In this document: piece after piece, positions 17,889-27,223 of the stretch
Numbering within the stretch: the stretch's first letter is position 1
How the letters are laid out: each line of letters opens with the position of its first letter
From: Rhizobium sp. 11515TR
GTDB taxonomy: Bacteria > Pseudomonadota > Alphaproteobacteria > Rhizobiales > Rhizobiaceae
Reading direction: 5' to 3'
DNA: 64,000 bases
Assembly: GCF_002277895.1 (NCBI RefSeq)
Contig: NZ_CP022998.1
Location: 2,461,501-2,525,500 of the forward strand
Made by a program: the position numbers and the translations under genes
Notes under the pieces: model-generated
Database searches by the model: none
Told to the model about the DNA's origin: nothing
The model's input: the letters and a program-made list of their open reading frames with translations, nothing else

Positions 17889-19385
17889 TTGAGATATATG
17901 CGTTCGAAGAGCTTGCCGCTGCTGTCGGCGGCGGTTGCCACATTTATTTTCACGGCACCGATGCTGGCGCTGGCGGATAATTCCGTGACGGTTGAAGGTG
18001 TGACGCTGGTCAACAAGGGCCGCGTCGCGGTCGGCCGTATACCGGCCAATCTGCGCGACAAGTTCGGTGAAACCTTCGGTTCCGGTTCGGGCATGTCGAT
18101 CGATGGCAAGAGCTGGGTTCGCAATGCCGACGGCAGCTATAACGGTTCTCTGTGGCTGCTGCCGGACCGCGGCTACAATGTCGCCGGCACCACCGATTAC
18201 CGCGCGCGTCTCAACACCATCGATATCAAGCTGACGCCGGTTGCTCCCGGTGCGACGCCTCCAGCCGGCCAGGAACAGTCAGGCCTCGAAGGCAAGCTAG
18301 CCGATACGCTGCTGTTAAGAGACAACAAGGGCAACGAAACCACCGGCCTTGACCCCGCCAACGGCGTTCGCCAGGCGGAAGGCGGTATGCCGCTTTTGCC
18401 GCAGGCACCGAACGGCAAGATCTCGCTCGATAACGAAGCCATTGCCCGGCTGCCGGATGGTTCGATGTTCATCAGCGATGAATACGGTCCCTATATCTAC
18501 CGCTTCTCGGCGGATGGGCGGATGATCTCGGCCACGGCTCCGCCGGCCGCGCTTCTGCCGATGCGCAAGGGCCTCGTGAATTTTTCCTCGAACAATCCCG
18601 GTCCCGGCGAAGCCGCGCCCGATCCGAAGGATCCGACCAGCGGGCGCCAAAATAATCAGGGCTTCGAAGGCATGTCCCTGACGCCGGACGGCAAGTTCCT
18701 GATCGTCGTGCTTCAGTCCGCGACTCGCCAGGATGGCGGAGATTCCAGCTCGACGCGGCAGAACACCCGCGCGCTGGTTTACGATGCCACCGATCTCGAT
18801 CATCTGAAACTGGTGCACGAATATGTCGTGCCTCTGCCGGTCTTCACCAATGACAAGGGCAAGACGGCCGTCGCTGCCCAAAGCGAAATCGTGGCGCTCT
18901 CACCGACAAGCTTCCTGATGCTGGCGCGCGACAGCAACAATGGCTATGGCCAGAAGGGCGACAAGTCGCTCTATCGCAGCATTGTGGCCGTCGACGTGTC
19001 CGCTGCCACCGATATTGCCGGCGGCAAGTTCGACGGCGACACGGCGGTCGCGCCGAAGGGCGTTCTTGATCCTTCAGTCAAGCCGGCGGCAGTCAGCAAT
19101 TTCATCGATATCAACGATAGCGCCGATCTAGCGCGCTTTGGTCTGCATAACGGCGCGCCGAACGACCGCAACAACCTCTCGGAAAAATGGGAGGCCATGT
19201 CGATCGTCAGCGTTCAGGATCCGAAGCTGCCCGACGATTACTTCCTGTTCGTCGCCAATGACAACGACTTCATCACCCAGGATGGTTTCCAGGTTGGAGC
19301 CGCCTACAAAGATGATAGCGGCGCCGATGTCGATACCATGTTCCAGGTATTCCAGGTCACCATTCCAGGCCTCGCAGCTAAGTGA
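17889..19385 (+). CDS. Exported esterase-like protein of the phytase family (PF13449 type)
   Basis: 498-residue secreted beta-propeller-like protein. A signal peptide (about residues 1-34, ending MLALA) precedes blocks typical of the esterase-like phytase family: GSGSGMSIDG, LWLLPDRGYN, FISDEYGPYIYRF near residue 200, NNQGFEGMSLTPDG near 258 and KWEAMSIV near 435. The start is TTG 17889: a perfect AGGAGG (17875-17880) stands eight bases before it, while the in-frame ATG at 17898 is seventeen away. The frame stays open further upstream to 17700 but lacks a ribosome site there. Substrate unknown. Confidence 0.85.
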   Translation: MRYMRSKSLPLLSAAVATFIFTAPMLALADNSVTVEGVTLVNKGRVAVGRIPANLRDKFGETFGSGSGMSIDGKSWVRNADGSYNGSLWLLPDRGYNVAGTTDYRARLNTIDIKLTPVAPGATPPAGQEQSGLEGKLADTLLLRDNKGNETTGLDPANGVRQAEGGMPLLPQAPNGKISLDNEAIARLPDGSMFISDEYGPYIYRFSADGRMISATAPPAALLPMRKGLVNFSSNNPGPGEAAPDPKDPTSGRQNNQGFEGMSLTPDGKFLIVVLQSATRQDGGDSSSTRQNTRALVYDATDLDHLKLVHEYVVPLPVFTNDKGKTAVAAQSEIVALSPTSFLMLARDSNNGYGQKGDKSLYRSIVAVDVSAATDIAGGKFDGDTAVAPKGVLDPSVKPAAVSNFIDINDSADLARFGLHNGAPNDRNNLSEKWEAMSIVSVQDPKLPDDYFLFVANDNDFITQDGFQVGAAYKDDSGADVDTMFQVFQVTIPGLAAK

Positions 19386-19427
19386 TCTCTTGAAACAGGG
19401 ATGGGCGCAGTCGCTGCGCCCATCCAC

Positions 19428-21533
19428 TCAGCCTGCTCGCAGGAAGCGGATCGCCTCGTCACGGCGGAAAAGGTATAGCAGGGTGCGAACGGCTGCGCCA
19501 CGCTCGCTGGTCAGCTCCGGATCGCGCTCGATGAGATAGGCTGCGTCCTTGCGGGCGATTTCCAGAAGATCGGCATGGGCTTCCAGGCTGGCTATGCGGA
19601 AGCCTGGTGTGCCGGACTGGCGCGTGCCGAGAAGCTCGCCTTCGCCGCGCAGCTTCAAATCCTCCTCGGCAATGCGGAAGCCGTCTTCCGTCTCGCGCAT
19701 GATCGACAGCCGCGCATGCCCGGTTTCGCCGAGCGGCCCTTTGTAGAGCAGAATGCAGGTCGAGGCTTCGTCGCCACGTCCGACGCGGCCGCGTAGCTGA
19801 TGCAGCTGCGCCAGGCCGAAGCGCTCCGCATGTTCGATGACCATGATGGTTGCGTCCGGCACGTCGACGCCCACTTCGACGACGGTCGTGGCGACCAGCA
19901 GGCGGATCTCGCCATTCTTGAAGGCCATCATCACGGCGTCTTTTTCCGAGCCGCTCATCCGGCCATGGATCAGGCCGATGCCCGGTCCGAGCACCTTGGT
20001 CAATGTCTCATGGCGTTCTTCGACGGACATTAAATCGGATTCTTCGGATTCCTCCACAAGTGGGCATATCCAATAGGCTTTTTTACCTTCCGATAGCGCG
20101 CTTCTCAGACGCGCGACGATATCGCCGGTCCGTTCATTCGGAATGGTGATCGTTTGGATCGGTTTGCGTCCCGCCGGCTTCTCGGTGAGCTTGGAAACAT
20201 CCATATCCCCGAAAGCGGCAAGCACCAGCGTTCTCGGTATGGGCGTTGCGGTCATGACAAGCATATGGGGAGAGATACCCTTCGCGGTCAGGCGCAAGCG
20301 TTGGTGAACGCCGAAGCGGTGCTGCTCGTCGACCACAGCCAGCGTGAGGTTGGCATAGGCGACGCTGTCCTGGAAAAGCGCATGGGTGCCGATGATGATC
20401 TGCGCCTCTCCGGAGGCGATGCGCTCCAGGATCGCATCTCGCTCGCGTCCCTTCGTGCGACCTGTAAGAACTTCGACGGAAAGGTTTGCACTTGCAGCAA
20501 ATTTTGAAATCGTTGCATGATGCTGGCGAGCCAGAATTTCGGTCGGTGCCATCAGCACGGCCTGGCCGCCGCTTTCTATGACGGCGGCGATCGCCATCAG
20601 TGCCACGAGCGTCTTTCCCGCACCGACGTCGCCTTGCAGCAGCCGAAGCATGCGCTCGGTGCCCGCCATATCCTTGAGAATATCGGCAACCGCATCGCGC
20701 TGGCTGTTCGTCATCGAGAAGGGAAGGGATTCCAGTATCTTGCGGCTGATTTCTCCAGTTGCATGCACCGGCTGCCCCGCAACCTTGCGCAGCCTTTGGC
20801 GCACCAGAGAGAGCGACAATTGCCCCGCCAGGAATTCATCATAGGCAAGCCGGCGGCGCGCGGGAGATTGCGGATCGATATCCGCCGCATCCCTCGGCGC
20901 ATGCAGCATGCGGAAGGCGTCGGAGATAGAGGGGAAACCCTGCTTCTGCGTAAGGGCTATGTCATCCCACTCGGGCAGCTGCGGAATGCGCGGCAGCGCC
21001 GCCTCGATGGTCTTGCGCAGGAACTTCGGTGTAAGCCCGGCGGTCAGCGGATAGACCGGTTCGACGAGCGGCAGGTTCTCTGCCTCGCTCTCGCGCATGA
21101 TATAGTCGGGATGCACCATGGACGGTCGGCCGTTGAACCAATCGACCTTGCCACTGACGGTGACGGTTTCATCGATCGGCAGCTGTTTTTCGAGCCATTG
21201 CGCCTTGCCGCGAAAGAAGACCAGCGCCAATTCTCCGGTCTCGTCGTGCAGATAGACGCGATAGGGAACGTTGCTACGCGGATTGGGCGGCGGCTGATGT
21301 CGGTCGACACGGCCGGTAATGGTGACGATGGCACCCTGCGGCGCCCTCGCGATACCGGGCTGCTCGCGTCGGTCGATGATCGAATGCGGCGCATGAAAAA
21401 TGAGGTCGATGACCCGACAATCGTCGATCGTCTCGCGGTCGAGCAGCTTGACCAGCAGCTCGGATACCTTCGGCCCGACGCCTGATAGCGAAGAGATGGA
21501 GGCAAACAGCGGATCGAGGATAGCGGGACGCAT
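19428..21533 (-). CDS. recG: ATP-dependent DNA helicase RecG
   Basis: Branch-migrating helicase that remodels stalled forks and Holliday junctions. 701 residues. An N-terminal wedge/OB domain is followed by the SF2 helicase core: Walker A GDVGAGKT near residue 300, Walker B DEQH followed by RFG near 400, TATPIPRTL motif III and the RGRVGRG motif VI near 600. The ATG at 21533 gives MRPAILDPLF, the usual rhizobial start; another ATG ten codons upstream is open but unsupported. Divergent from sdhE, a spacing typical of this order. Confidence 0.95.
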   Translation of the reverse strand: MRPAILDPLFASISSLSGVGPKVSELLVKLLDRETIDDCRVIDLIFHAPHSIIDRREQPGIARAPQGAIVTITGRVDRHQPPPNPRSNVPYRVYLHDETGELALVFFRGKAQWLEKQLPIDETVTVSGKVDWFNGRPSMVHPDYIMRESEAENLPLVEPVYPLTAGLTPKFLRKTIEAALPRIPQLPEWDDIALTQKQGFPSISDAFRMLHAPRDAADIDPQSPARRRLAYDEFLAGQLSLSLVRQRLRKVAGQPVHATGEISRKILESLPFSMTNSQRDAVADILKDMAGTERMLRLLQGDVGAGKTLVALMAIAAVIESGGQAVLMAPTEILARQHHATISKFAASANLSVEVLTGRTKGRERDAILERIASGEAQIIIGTHALFQDSVAYANLTLAVVDEQHRFGVHQRLRLTAKGISPHMLVMTATPIPRTLVLAAFGDMDVSKLTEKPAGRKPIQTITIPNERTGDIVARLRSALSEGKKAYWICPLVEESEESDLMSVEERHETLTKVLGPGIGLIHGRMSGSEKDAVMMAFKNGEIRLLVATTVVEVGVDVPDATIMVIEHAERFGLAQLHQLRGRVGRGDEASTCILLYKGPLGETGHARLSIMRETEDGFRIAEEDLKLRGEGELLGTRQSGTPGFRIASLEAHADLLEIARKDAAYLIERDPELTSERGAAVRTLLYLFRRDEAIRFLRAG

Positions 21534-21706
21534 GGCGGGCAAAATGCGACGGGCAGGACGCATTTGGCAAGGGGCGGTAGGGAGCTCGGCGCCATTGTAT
21601 CAAACAGTCCCCGGAAAATTGCATCGCAGGTGCTTTTTTCTGAAAAACCGGTTCCCACCTTTGAGCGCTGGTTTTATAGAGACGCATCAACATAAAGGTG
21701 TTTTTG

Positions 21707-22021
21707 ATGACTGGGCTGACCCTCAGCAGTGCCGATCTCGATCCTCGCCGTCGGCGTATCCTTTTCCGTTGCTGGCATCGCGGCATCCGCGAGATGGATC
21801 TCGTCTTTGGCCAGTTTGCCGATAACGAGCTGCCGGGCCTCGCTGAAGCTGAACTGGATGAGCTCGAGCGCATTATGGCCGAGGAGGATAATGATCTCCT
21901 CAAGTGGATTCTGGGCAGTCAACCGACGCCGCAGCATCTGCAGACGCCTCTCTTTGAGCGCCTGACCTCCTACAAGCCCGATTTCGAAGAGATCGCCGAA
22001 AGGTTCGGATTAACGAAATGA
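21707..22021 (+). CDS. sdhE: FAD assembly factor SdhE
   Basis: 104-residue small protein that promotes covalent FAD attachment to succinate dehydrogenase subunit A. The diagnostic RGxxE motif is present in the altered form HRGIREMDL near residue 25, followed by the conserved acidic helix ending in EEDNDLLKWI. The ATG at 21707 lies eight bases after AAAGG; a GTG three codons earlier overlaps that site. It overlaps mfd by four bases (ATGA). Confidence 0.9.
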   Translation: MTGLTLSSADLDPRRRRILFRCWHRGIREMDLVFGQFADNELPGLAEAELDELERIMAEEDNDLLKWILGSQPTPQHLQTPLFERLTSYKPDFEEIAERFGLTK

Positions 22022-25000
22022 TCCCCGGTTTCGATGCGAAGAAGCTGCTCGCCGCCAGCGAGCCGATGACGATCGGTCATGTTCCGGCCGGCCTGGAGCC
22101 ATTCCTGATTGCCGAAATGGCAAAGGCCGGCCAGCCGACCGCCTATGTCATGTCTGACGGTCAGCATATGGCCGATGTCGAACAGATGCTCGGCTTCATC
22201 GCGCCCGAAATCCCGGTTCTCACTCTACCTGCCTGGGATTGTCTTCCCTACGACCGCGTTTCCCCGAGTTCCGATACCTCGGCGCGGCGCCTGGCGGCTT
22301 TGTCCGGCCTGATCGCGCATTATCGCAAGCCGCATGCGGCGATCGTGTTGGTGACCGTCAATGCCATGCTGCAGAAGGTAGCGCCGCAGGACATTATCGA
22401 GAGTCTGGCCTTTTCGGCGCGACCAGGCAACCAGGTCCGGATGGACGACATCGCGGCGCGCCTGGAGCGTAACGGTTTCGATCGCGTCGCGACCGTGCGC
22501 GAGGTCGGCGAATATGCTGTTCGCGGCGGCATTCTCGACGTCTTCGTTCCGGGCACGGAAGAGCCGGTACGCCTGGATTTCTTCGGCGATACGCTGGAGA
22601 GTATCCGCAGCTTCGATCCGGCAAGCCAGCGCACGACGGGGCAGGTGCGTTCGCTCGATCTCAATCCGATGAGTGAAGTGACGCTGACGCCGGATACGAT
22701 CAGCCGCTTCCGCAAGAATTATCTCTCCGCCTTCGGCGCCGCCACGCGCGACGATGCGCTCTATCTTGCCGTCTCCGAAGGTCGGCGATACGCCGGCATG
22801 GAACATTGGCTGCCGCTCTTCTACGAGAAGCTGGAGACTGTTTTCGATTACCTCAAGGGCTTCCGGCTGGTGACGGATCACACCGTGCGGGAGGCGGCCG
22901 AGGAGCGGTCCAAGCTCGTCTTCGACTATTACGATGCCCGCCTGCATTCCGGCCAGCAGACCAAGGGGCAGATGACGCAGGGCACGCCCTATAAACCGGT
23001 CACGCCGGGCCAGCTGTATCTCGACGGCAAGGCCTTCGGCAATGCACTCGATGCCTTCGGCGCCATCCGCATCTCGCCCTTCAACGAGCATGAGGGCGAG
23101 GCCCGCCGCGTCATCGAGCTTGATGCCCGCCAGGGGCCGCGCTGGGCGCGGTCAGCGACTGACACGGCCGATAGCGAGCGCGTCAACGTCTTCGATGCGG
23201 TCGTCAAGCATATTGCCGACAAGCGGGCGGCGGGCGGCAAGGTGCTGATTTCGGCCTGGACCGAAGGTTCGCTCGATCGCCTCCTGCAGGTGCTTTCCGA
23301 ACACGGGTTGGCGCGCGTCAAGACGATCGAGGCCTTCAAGGATATCAGCGGTCTGGCGAAGGGCGAGGCGGCTGCCGCCGTACTCAGCCTCGAAGCCGGT
23401 TTCGAGACCGGCGATCTGATCGTCATCGGCGAGCAGGATATTCTCGGCGACCGCATGGTGCGCCGCTCCAAGCGCCGCAAGCGCGCCGCTGATTTCATCT
23501 CTGAAGTGGCAGGCCTGGACGAAGGCTCGATCGTCGTTCACGCCGAGCATGGCATCGGCCGTTTCGTTGGCCTCAGGACCATCGAGGCTGCCGGTGCACC
23601 GCATGCCTGCCTCGAGCTGCATTATGCCGACGATGCCAAGCTGTTCCTGCCGGTCGAAAACATCGATCTACTCTCGCGCTTTGGCGGCGAGGGCACTGAG
23701 GCGCAGCTCGACAAGCTCGGCGGCGGCGCTTGGCAGATGCGGAAGGCGAAGCTCAAGAAGCGCCTTCTGGATATCGCTGGTGACTTGATCCGTGTTGCGG
23801 CCGAGCGCCTGACGCGCCATGCGCCGGTGCTGACCTCTCCCGAAGGGCTCTACGACGAATTCGCCGCGCGCTTCCCCTATGATGAGACCGACGATCAGAT
23901 GAACGCCATCGAGGCGGTGCGCGAGGATCTTGGCGCCGGCCGGCCGATGGATCGCCTTGTCTGTGGCGACGTCGGCTTCGGCAAGACAGAGGTGGCGCTT
24001 CGTGCTGCCTTCGTCGCTGCCATGAACGGCGTGCAGGTCGCTGTCGTGGTGCCGACGACCTTGCTTGCCCGGCAGCATTTCAAGACCTTTTCCGAGCGTT
24101 TCCGCGGCCTGCCGATCCGGGTACAGCAGGCATCCCGCCTGGTTGGCGCCAAGGATCTGGCGCTGACCAAGAAGGAAGTCGCCGAAGGCAAGACGGATAT
24201 CGTCGTCGGCACGCATGCGCTGCTCGGCGCCGGCATCCAGTTCGCCAATCTCGGCCTGCTTATCATCGATGAGGAGCAGCATTTCGGCGTGAAGCACAAG
24301 GAGCGCCTGAAAGAGCTGAAGAGCGACGTGCATGTGCTGACGCTCTCCGCCACCCCAATCCCGCGCACTTTGCAGCTCGCGATGACCGGCGTACGCGAAC
24401 TGTCGCTCATCACCACGCCGCCGGTCGACCGCATGGCGGTGCGCACCTTCATTTCTCCTTTCGATTCCCTTGTGATCCGCGAAACGCTGATGCGCGAGCA
24501 TTATCGCGGCGGCCAGAGCTTCTATGTCTGTCCGCGTCTCGCAGATCTCGCCGATATCCACGCCTTCCTGCAATCCGATGTGCCGGAGCTGAAGGTAGCG
24601 GTCGCCCATGGCCAGATGCCGGCCGGCGAACTGGAAGACATCATGAACGCCTTCTACGAAGGCCGCTATGATGTGCTGCTGTCGACGACCATCGTCGAAT
24701 CCGGCCTCGACGTGCCGACGGCCAATACGTTGATTGTCCATCGCGCTGATATGTTCGGCTTGGCCCAGCTCTATCAGCTCCGCGGGCGCGTCGGCCGTTC
24801 GAAAGTGCGCGCCTTTGCGCTCTTCACGCTGCCGGTCAACAAGGTTCTGACGACGACGGCGGAGCGCCGGCTGAAAGTACTGCAGTCGCTGGACACGCTC
24901 GGCGCCGGCTTCCAGCTGGCAAGCCACGATCTCGATATTCGCGGCGCCGGCAATCTGCTGGGCGAGGAACAGTCCGGCCATATCAAGGAAGTCGGCTTCG

Positions 25001-25518
25001 AGCTCTACCAGCAGATGCTCGAGGAGGCTGTCGCCGAGGTCAAGGGCGTCGACGAAATCCAGGATACCGGCTGGTCGCCGCAGATCTCCGTCGGCACGCC
25101 GGTCATGATCCCCGATGATTATGTGCCCGACTTGCATCTGCGCATGGCGCTCTATCGCCGCCTCGGCGAGATTACCGAGCTGAAGGAAATCGACAGTTTC
25201 GGTGCCGAGATGATCGACCGGTTCGGCCCGTTGCCGATAGAGGTGCAACACCTCCTCAAGATCGTCTACATCAAGTCGCTCTGCCGCATCGCCAATGTCG
25301 AGAAGCTCGACGCCGGCCCGAAGGGTGTCGTCGTACAGTTCCGCAACAAGGAATTCCCGAACCCGGCCAACCTAGTCGGCTACATCGCCAAGCAGGGCAC
25401 CATGGCAAAGATCCGCCCCGACCAGAGCGTGTTCCTGACCCGCGACCTGCCGACACCAGAGAAGCGGCTGCAGGGTGCGGCCGTGGTCATGACGCAACTG
25501 GCGGAATTGGCGAAATAG
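22018..25518 (+). CDS. mfd: Transcription-repair coupling factor Mfd
   Basis: Removes RNA polymerase stalled at DNA damage and recruits UvrA. 1166 residues, full length. Features in order: UvrB-like N-terminus (PAWDCLPYDRVSPS near 75), the RNA-polymerase interaction domain around residues 490-570 (VHAEHGIGRFVGL), the translocase core with Walker A GDVGFGKTE near 648 and DEEQHFG near 748, the RGRVGRSK motif near 920 and the C-terminal regulatory D7 domain. Translationally coupled to sdhE through ATGA. uvrA, its partner, lies at 39.7-42.6 kb. Confidence 0.97.
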   Translation: MIPGFDAKKLLAASEPMTIGHVPAGLEPFLIAEMAKAGQPTAYVMSDGQHMADVEQMLGFIAPEIPVLTLPAWDCLPYDRVSPSSDTSARRLAALSGLIAHYRKPHAAIVLVTVNAMLQKVAPQDIIESLAFSARPGNQVRMDDIAARLERNGFDRVATVREVGEYAVRGGILDVFVPGTEEPVRLDFFGDTLESIRSFDPASQRTTGQVRSLDLNPMSEVTLTPDTISRFRKNYLSAFGAATRDDALYLAVSEGRRYAGMEHWLPLFYEKLETVFDYLKGFRLVTDHTVREAAEERSKLVFDYYDARLHSGQQTKGQMTQGTPYKPVTPGQLYLDGKAFGNALDAFGAIRISPFNEHEGEARRVIELDARQGPRWARSATDTADSERVNVFDAVVKHIADKRAAGGKVLISAWTEGSLDRLLQVLSEHGLARVKTIEAFKDISGLAKGEAAAAVLSLEAGFETGDLIVIGEQDILGDRMVRRSKRRKRAADFISEVAGLDEGSIVVHAEHGIGRFVGLRTIEAAGAPHACLELHYADDAKLFLPVENIDLLSRFGGEGTEAQLDKLGGGAWQMRKAKLKKRLLDIAGDLIRVAAERLTRHAPVLTSPEGLYDEFAARFPYDETDDQMNAIEAVREDLGAGRPMDRLVCGDVGFGKTEVALRAAFVAAMNGVQVAVVVPTTLLARQHFKTFSERFRGLPIRVQQASRLVGAKDLALTKKEVAEGKTDIVVGTHALLGAGIQFANLGLLIIDEEQHFGVKHKERLKELKSDVHVLTLSATPIPRTLQLAMTGVRELSLITTPPVDRMAVRTFISPFDSLVIRETLMREHYRGGQSFYVCPRLADLADIHAFLQSDVPELKVAVAHGQMPAGELEDIMNAFYEGRYDVLLSTTIVESGLDVPTANTLIVHRADMFGLAQLYQLRGRVGRSKVRAFALFTLPVNKVLTTTAERRLKVLQSLDTLGAGFQLASHDLDIRGAGNLLGEEQSGHIKEVGFELYQQMLEEAVAEVKGVDEIQDTGWSPQISVGTPVMIPDDYVPDLHLRMALYRRLGEITELKEIDSFGAEMIDRFGPLPIEVQHLLKIVYIKSLCRIANVEKLDAGPKGVVVQFRNKEFPNPANLVGYIAKQGTMAKIRPDQSVFLTRDLPTPEKRLQGAAVVMTQLAELAK

Positions 25519-25565
25519 AAGGTGGGCGCTGAGCCGAAAATCCGGATCTCTTCCTTTTGGTTCGC

Positions 25566-26480
25566 TTATAGAGTTCCAGCAAAGGCCGCTGCGGCCAGCA
25601 ACATACCCGTTAGAATATTCGCCAGAAACAGCCGGTAATTGATCTCGGGGCGTGAAAGATCGAGGCGCCAGATCTGCCAGCCGAGATGTGCGGCTATGAA
25701 GAGCATTCCGACGACGTAGGGCAATGACATGCCCGTCAGCCACCCACCGGTGGACCATGCAGCGACGGCAATGGCATAGAACAGGCCGATACATGCTTTA
25801 CCGCGCGAGCCGAACAGGATGGCGGTCGATTTCAAGCCCAGTCTTGTATCGTCGCGAACGTCGACATAGGCGTAAACGGTATCGTATCCGATCTGCCAGG
25901 CGATAGCGCCGAGCCACATCAGAACCGCACCGACGGAAATCGTGCCTGTGATCTCCGACCAGGCCATCAGCATTCCCCAATTGAATGCCGCACCAAGAAT
26001 GGCCTGGGGCCAATATGTGAAACGCTTGCAGAGCGGATAAACAAACACGAGCGGCAAGACACTGATCGCGACGAGGCGCGTCAAGGGCGTCAGAAAGAAC
26101 AGCAGCGAGGCAGCCAGTGCCAGTTCGGCCGCAAGAAACAGCACGGCCTGCAATACCCCGATCTGACCGCTTACTAAGGGGCGGAAGCGGGTGCGCTCGG
26201 CATGGCCGTCGAATTTCCGATCTGCGATGTCGTTGACCGTCGAGCCTGCGCTTCTCATCAGCAACGCGCCCAGCGAAAACATGGCCAGCTGTCTAAGATC
26301 TGGAAAACCATATGAGGCTTGGATGAGCGCTGCCCAGCAGGGAAAAAGCGTCAGCCAAATGCCGACGGGCCGATCCAGCCGCGCAAGTCGCGTGTAAGGC
26401 CTCAACGCCGAGGGCAAACGGCGATCCACCCAGTCTCCCAGTTTTATATCGCTCAGATCGGGACGGGTGGATACGTTCAT
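25566..26480 (-). CDS. ubiA: 4-hydroxybenzoate polyprenyltransferase
   Basis: Attaches the polyprenyl tail to 4-hydroxybenzoate in ubiquinone synthesis, at the inner membrane. 304 residues with many hydrophobic helices. Both aspartate-rich prenyl-diphosphate/Mg2+ motifs are there: NDIADRKFD near residue 83 and DVRDDTRLG near 208. Convergent with mfd, 47 bases apart. Together with the UbiH-type gene at the window start this is a second ubiquinone gene on the same strand, but the two are 24 kb apart. Confidence 0.9.
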   Translation of the reverse strand: MNVSTRPDLSDIKLGDWVDRRLPSALRPYTRLARLDRPVGIWLTLFPCWAALIQASYGFPDLRQLAMFSLGALLMRSAGSTVNDIADRKFDGHAERTRFRPLVSGQIGVLQAVLFLAAELALAASLLFFLTPLTRLVAISVLPLVFVYPLCKRFTYWPQAILGAAFNWGMLMAWSEITGTISVGAVLMWLGAIAWQIGYDTVYAYVDVRDDTRLGLKSTAILFGSRGKACIGLFYAIAVAAWSTGGWLTGMSLPYVVGMLFIAAHLGWQIWRLDLSRPEINYRLFLANILTGMLLAAAAFAGTL

Positions 26481-26633
26481 GATCGAAATCCGCGGTTTTC
26501 ATTAATGAAGAAAAATAGCGACTTCCACACATCTCGCAACGGCTGGAAGCGCGGCTGCGCCAATCTAGCTTTGAGGCAACGTCCGGCCCGCGACGGCCAT
26601 TTTCCGCTGCGGGTCGAAATTCTGACCATTCCC

Positions 26634-27056
26634 TCAAGCCGCTTGCGGCTCTCGCATCTCCCCAGCATCCGGAATGCGTGCGATGACCTTGATTTCGAAA
26701 TCGAAGCCCGCCAGCCAGTTGACGCCGATCGCCGTCCAGTTCGGATAGGGCTTTTCGGTGAAGATCTGGTTCTTGACGGTCATGATAGCGCCGAACTGCC
26801 GCTCCGGATCGGTGTGGAAGGTGGTGACATCGATGATGTCATCGAAGGTGCAGCCTGCGGCTTCCAGGGTTGTTTTCAGATTGTCGAAGGCGAGTTGAAC
26901 CTGCTTCTCGAAATCAGGCTCCGGGCTTCCGTCGGCGCGGCTGCCGACCTGGCCGGAGACAAACAGCAGATCGCCGGAGCGGATTGCTGCGGAATAGCCA
27001 TGCTCCTCATAAAGCGCATGCCTGTTCTTCGGGAAGATTGCGTTACGTGTCGTCAT
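26634..27056 (-). CDS. RidA (YjgF/UK114) family protein
   Basis: 140-residue member of the RidA family of enamine/imine deaminases or related binding proteins. The segments GDLLFVSGQVG (near residue 29), DNLKTTLEAAG and the final NWLAGFDFEIKVIARIP follow the family; the usual catalytic C-terminal arginine (here the R of IARIP) is kept, so deaminase activity is possible. ATG 27056 is preferred over upstream in-frame ATGs because homologues begin with a short N-terminus. Divergent from the tetR gene with the operator region between them, so it is the likely target of that regulator. Confidence 0.85.
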   Translation of the reverse strand: MTTRNAIFPKNRHALYEEHGYSAAIRSGDLLFVSGQVGSRADGSPEPDFEKQVQLAFDNLKTTLEAAGCTFDDIIDVTTFHTDPERQFGAIMTVKNQIFTEKPYPNWTAIGVNWLAGFDFEIKVIARIPDAGEMREPQAA

Positions 27057-27150
27057 GGTATCGGCTCTCATTCGTGTTGACGTGAAAAGATGGGAAGGAC
27101 GCAAGCTGGCGCGAGGCTTCCAATCCGCCGTCTGATTTGATATACGGCGT

Positions 27151-27164
27151 GTATGTGAAATATT
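27151..27164 (+). promoter_or_regulatory. Third half-site of the TetR-type operator
   Basis: GTATGTGAAATATT repeats the arm GTATGTGAAATTG at 27203-27215 in direct orientation, 52 bases away. It is placed nearer to the ridA-side promoter, so one regulator could occlude both divergent promoters. Confidence 0.55.
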
Positions 27165-27182
27165 CATATGTGCGGCTTATGT

Positions 27183-27215
27183 CAATATTTCAAATACGAA
27201 ACGTATGTGAAATTG
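27183..27215. promoter_or_regulatory. Candidate TetR operator: imperfect long inverted repeat
   Basis: CAATATTTCAAATACG (27183-27198) and CGTATGTGAAATTG (27202-27215) are inverted relative to each other around AAA; the core ATACG-AAA-CGTAT is a perfect 13-base palindrome. It overlaps the ribosome binding region of the TetR gene. A third copy of the half-site lies at 27151-27164. This is the expected layout for autoregulation. Confidence 0.7.
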
Positions 27216-27223
27216 AGGATAAT

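Noticed and set aside
23668..25251. 527-codon open frame opposite mfd
   Set aside because: Charged, low-complexity shadow of a GC-rich gene.
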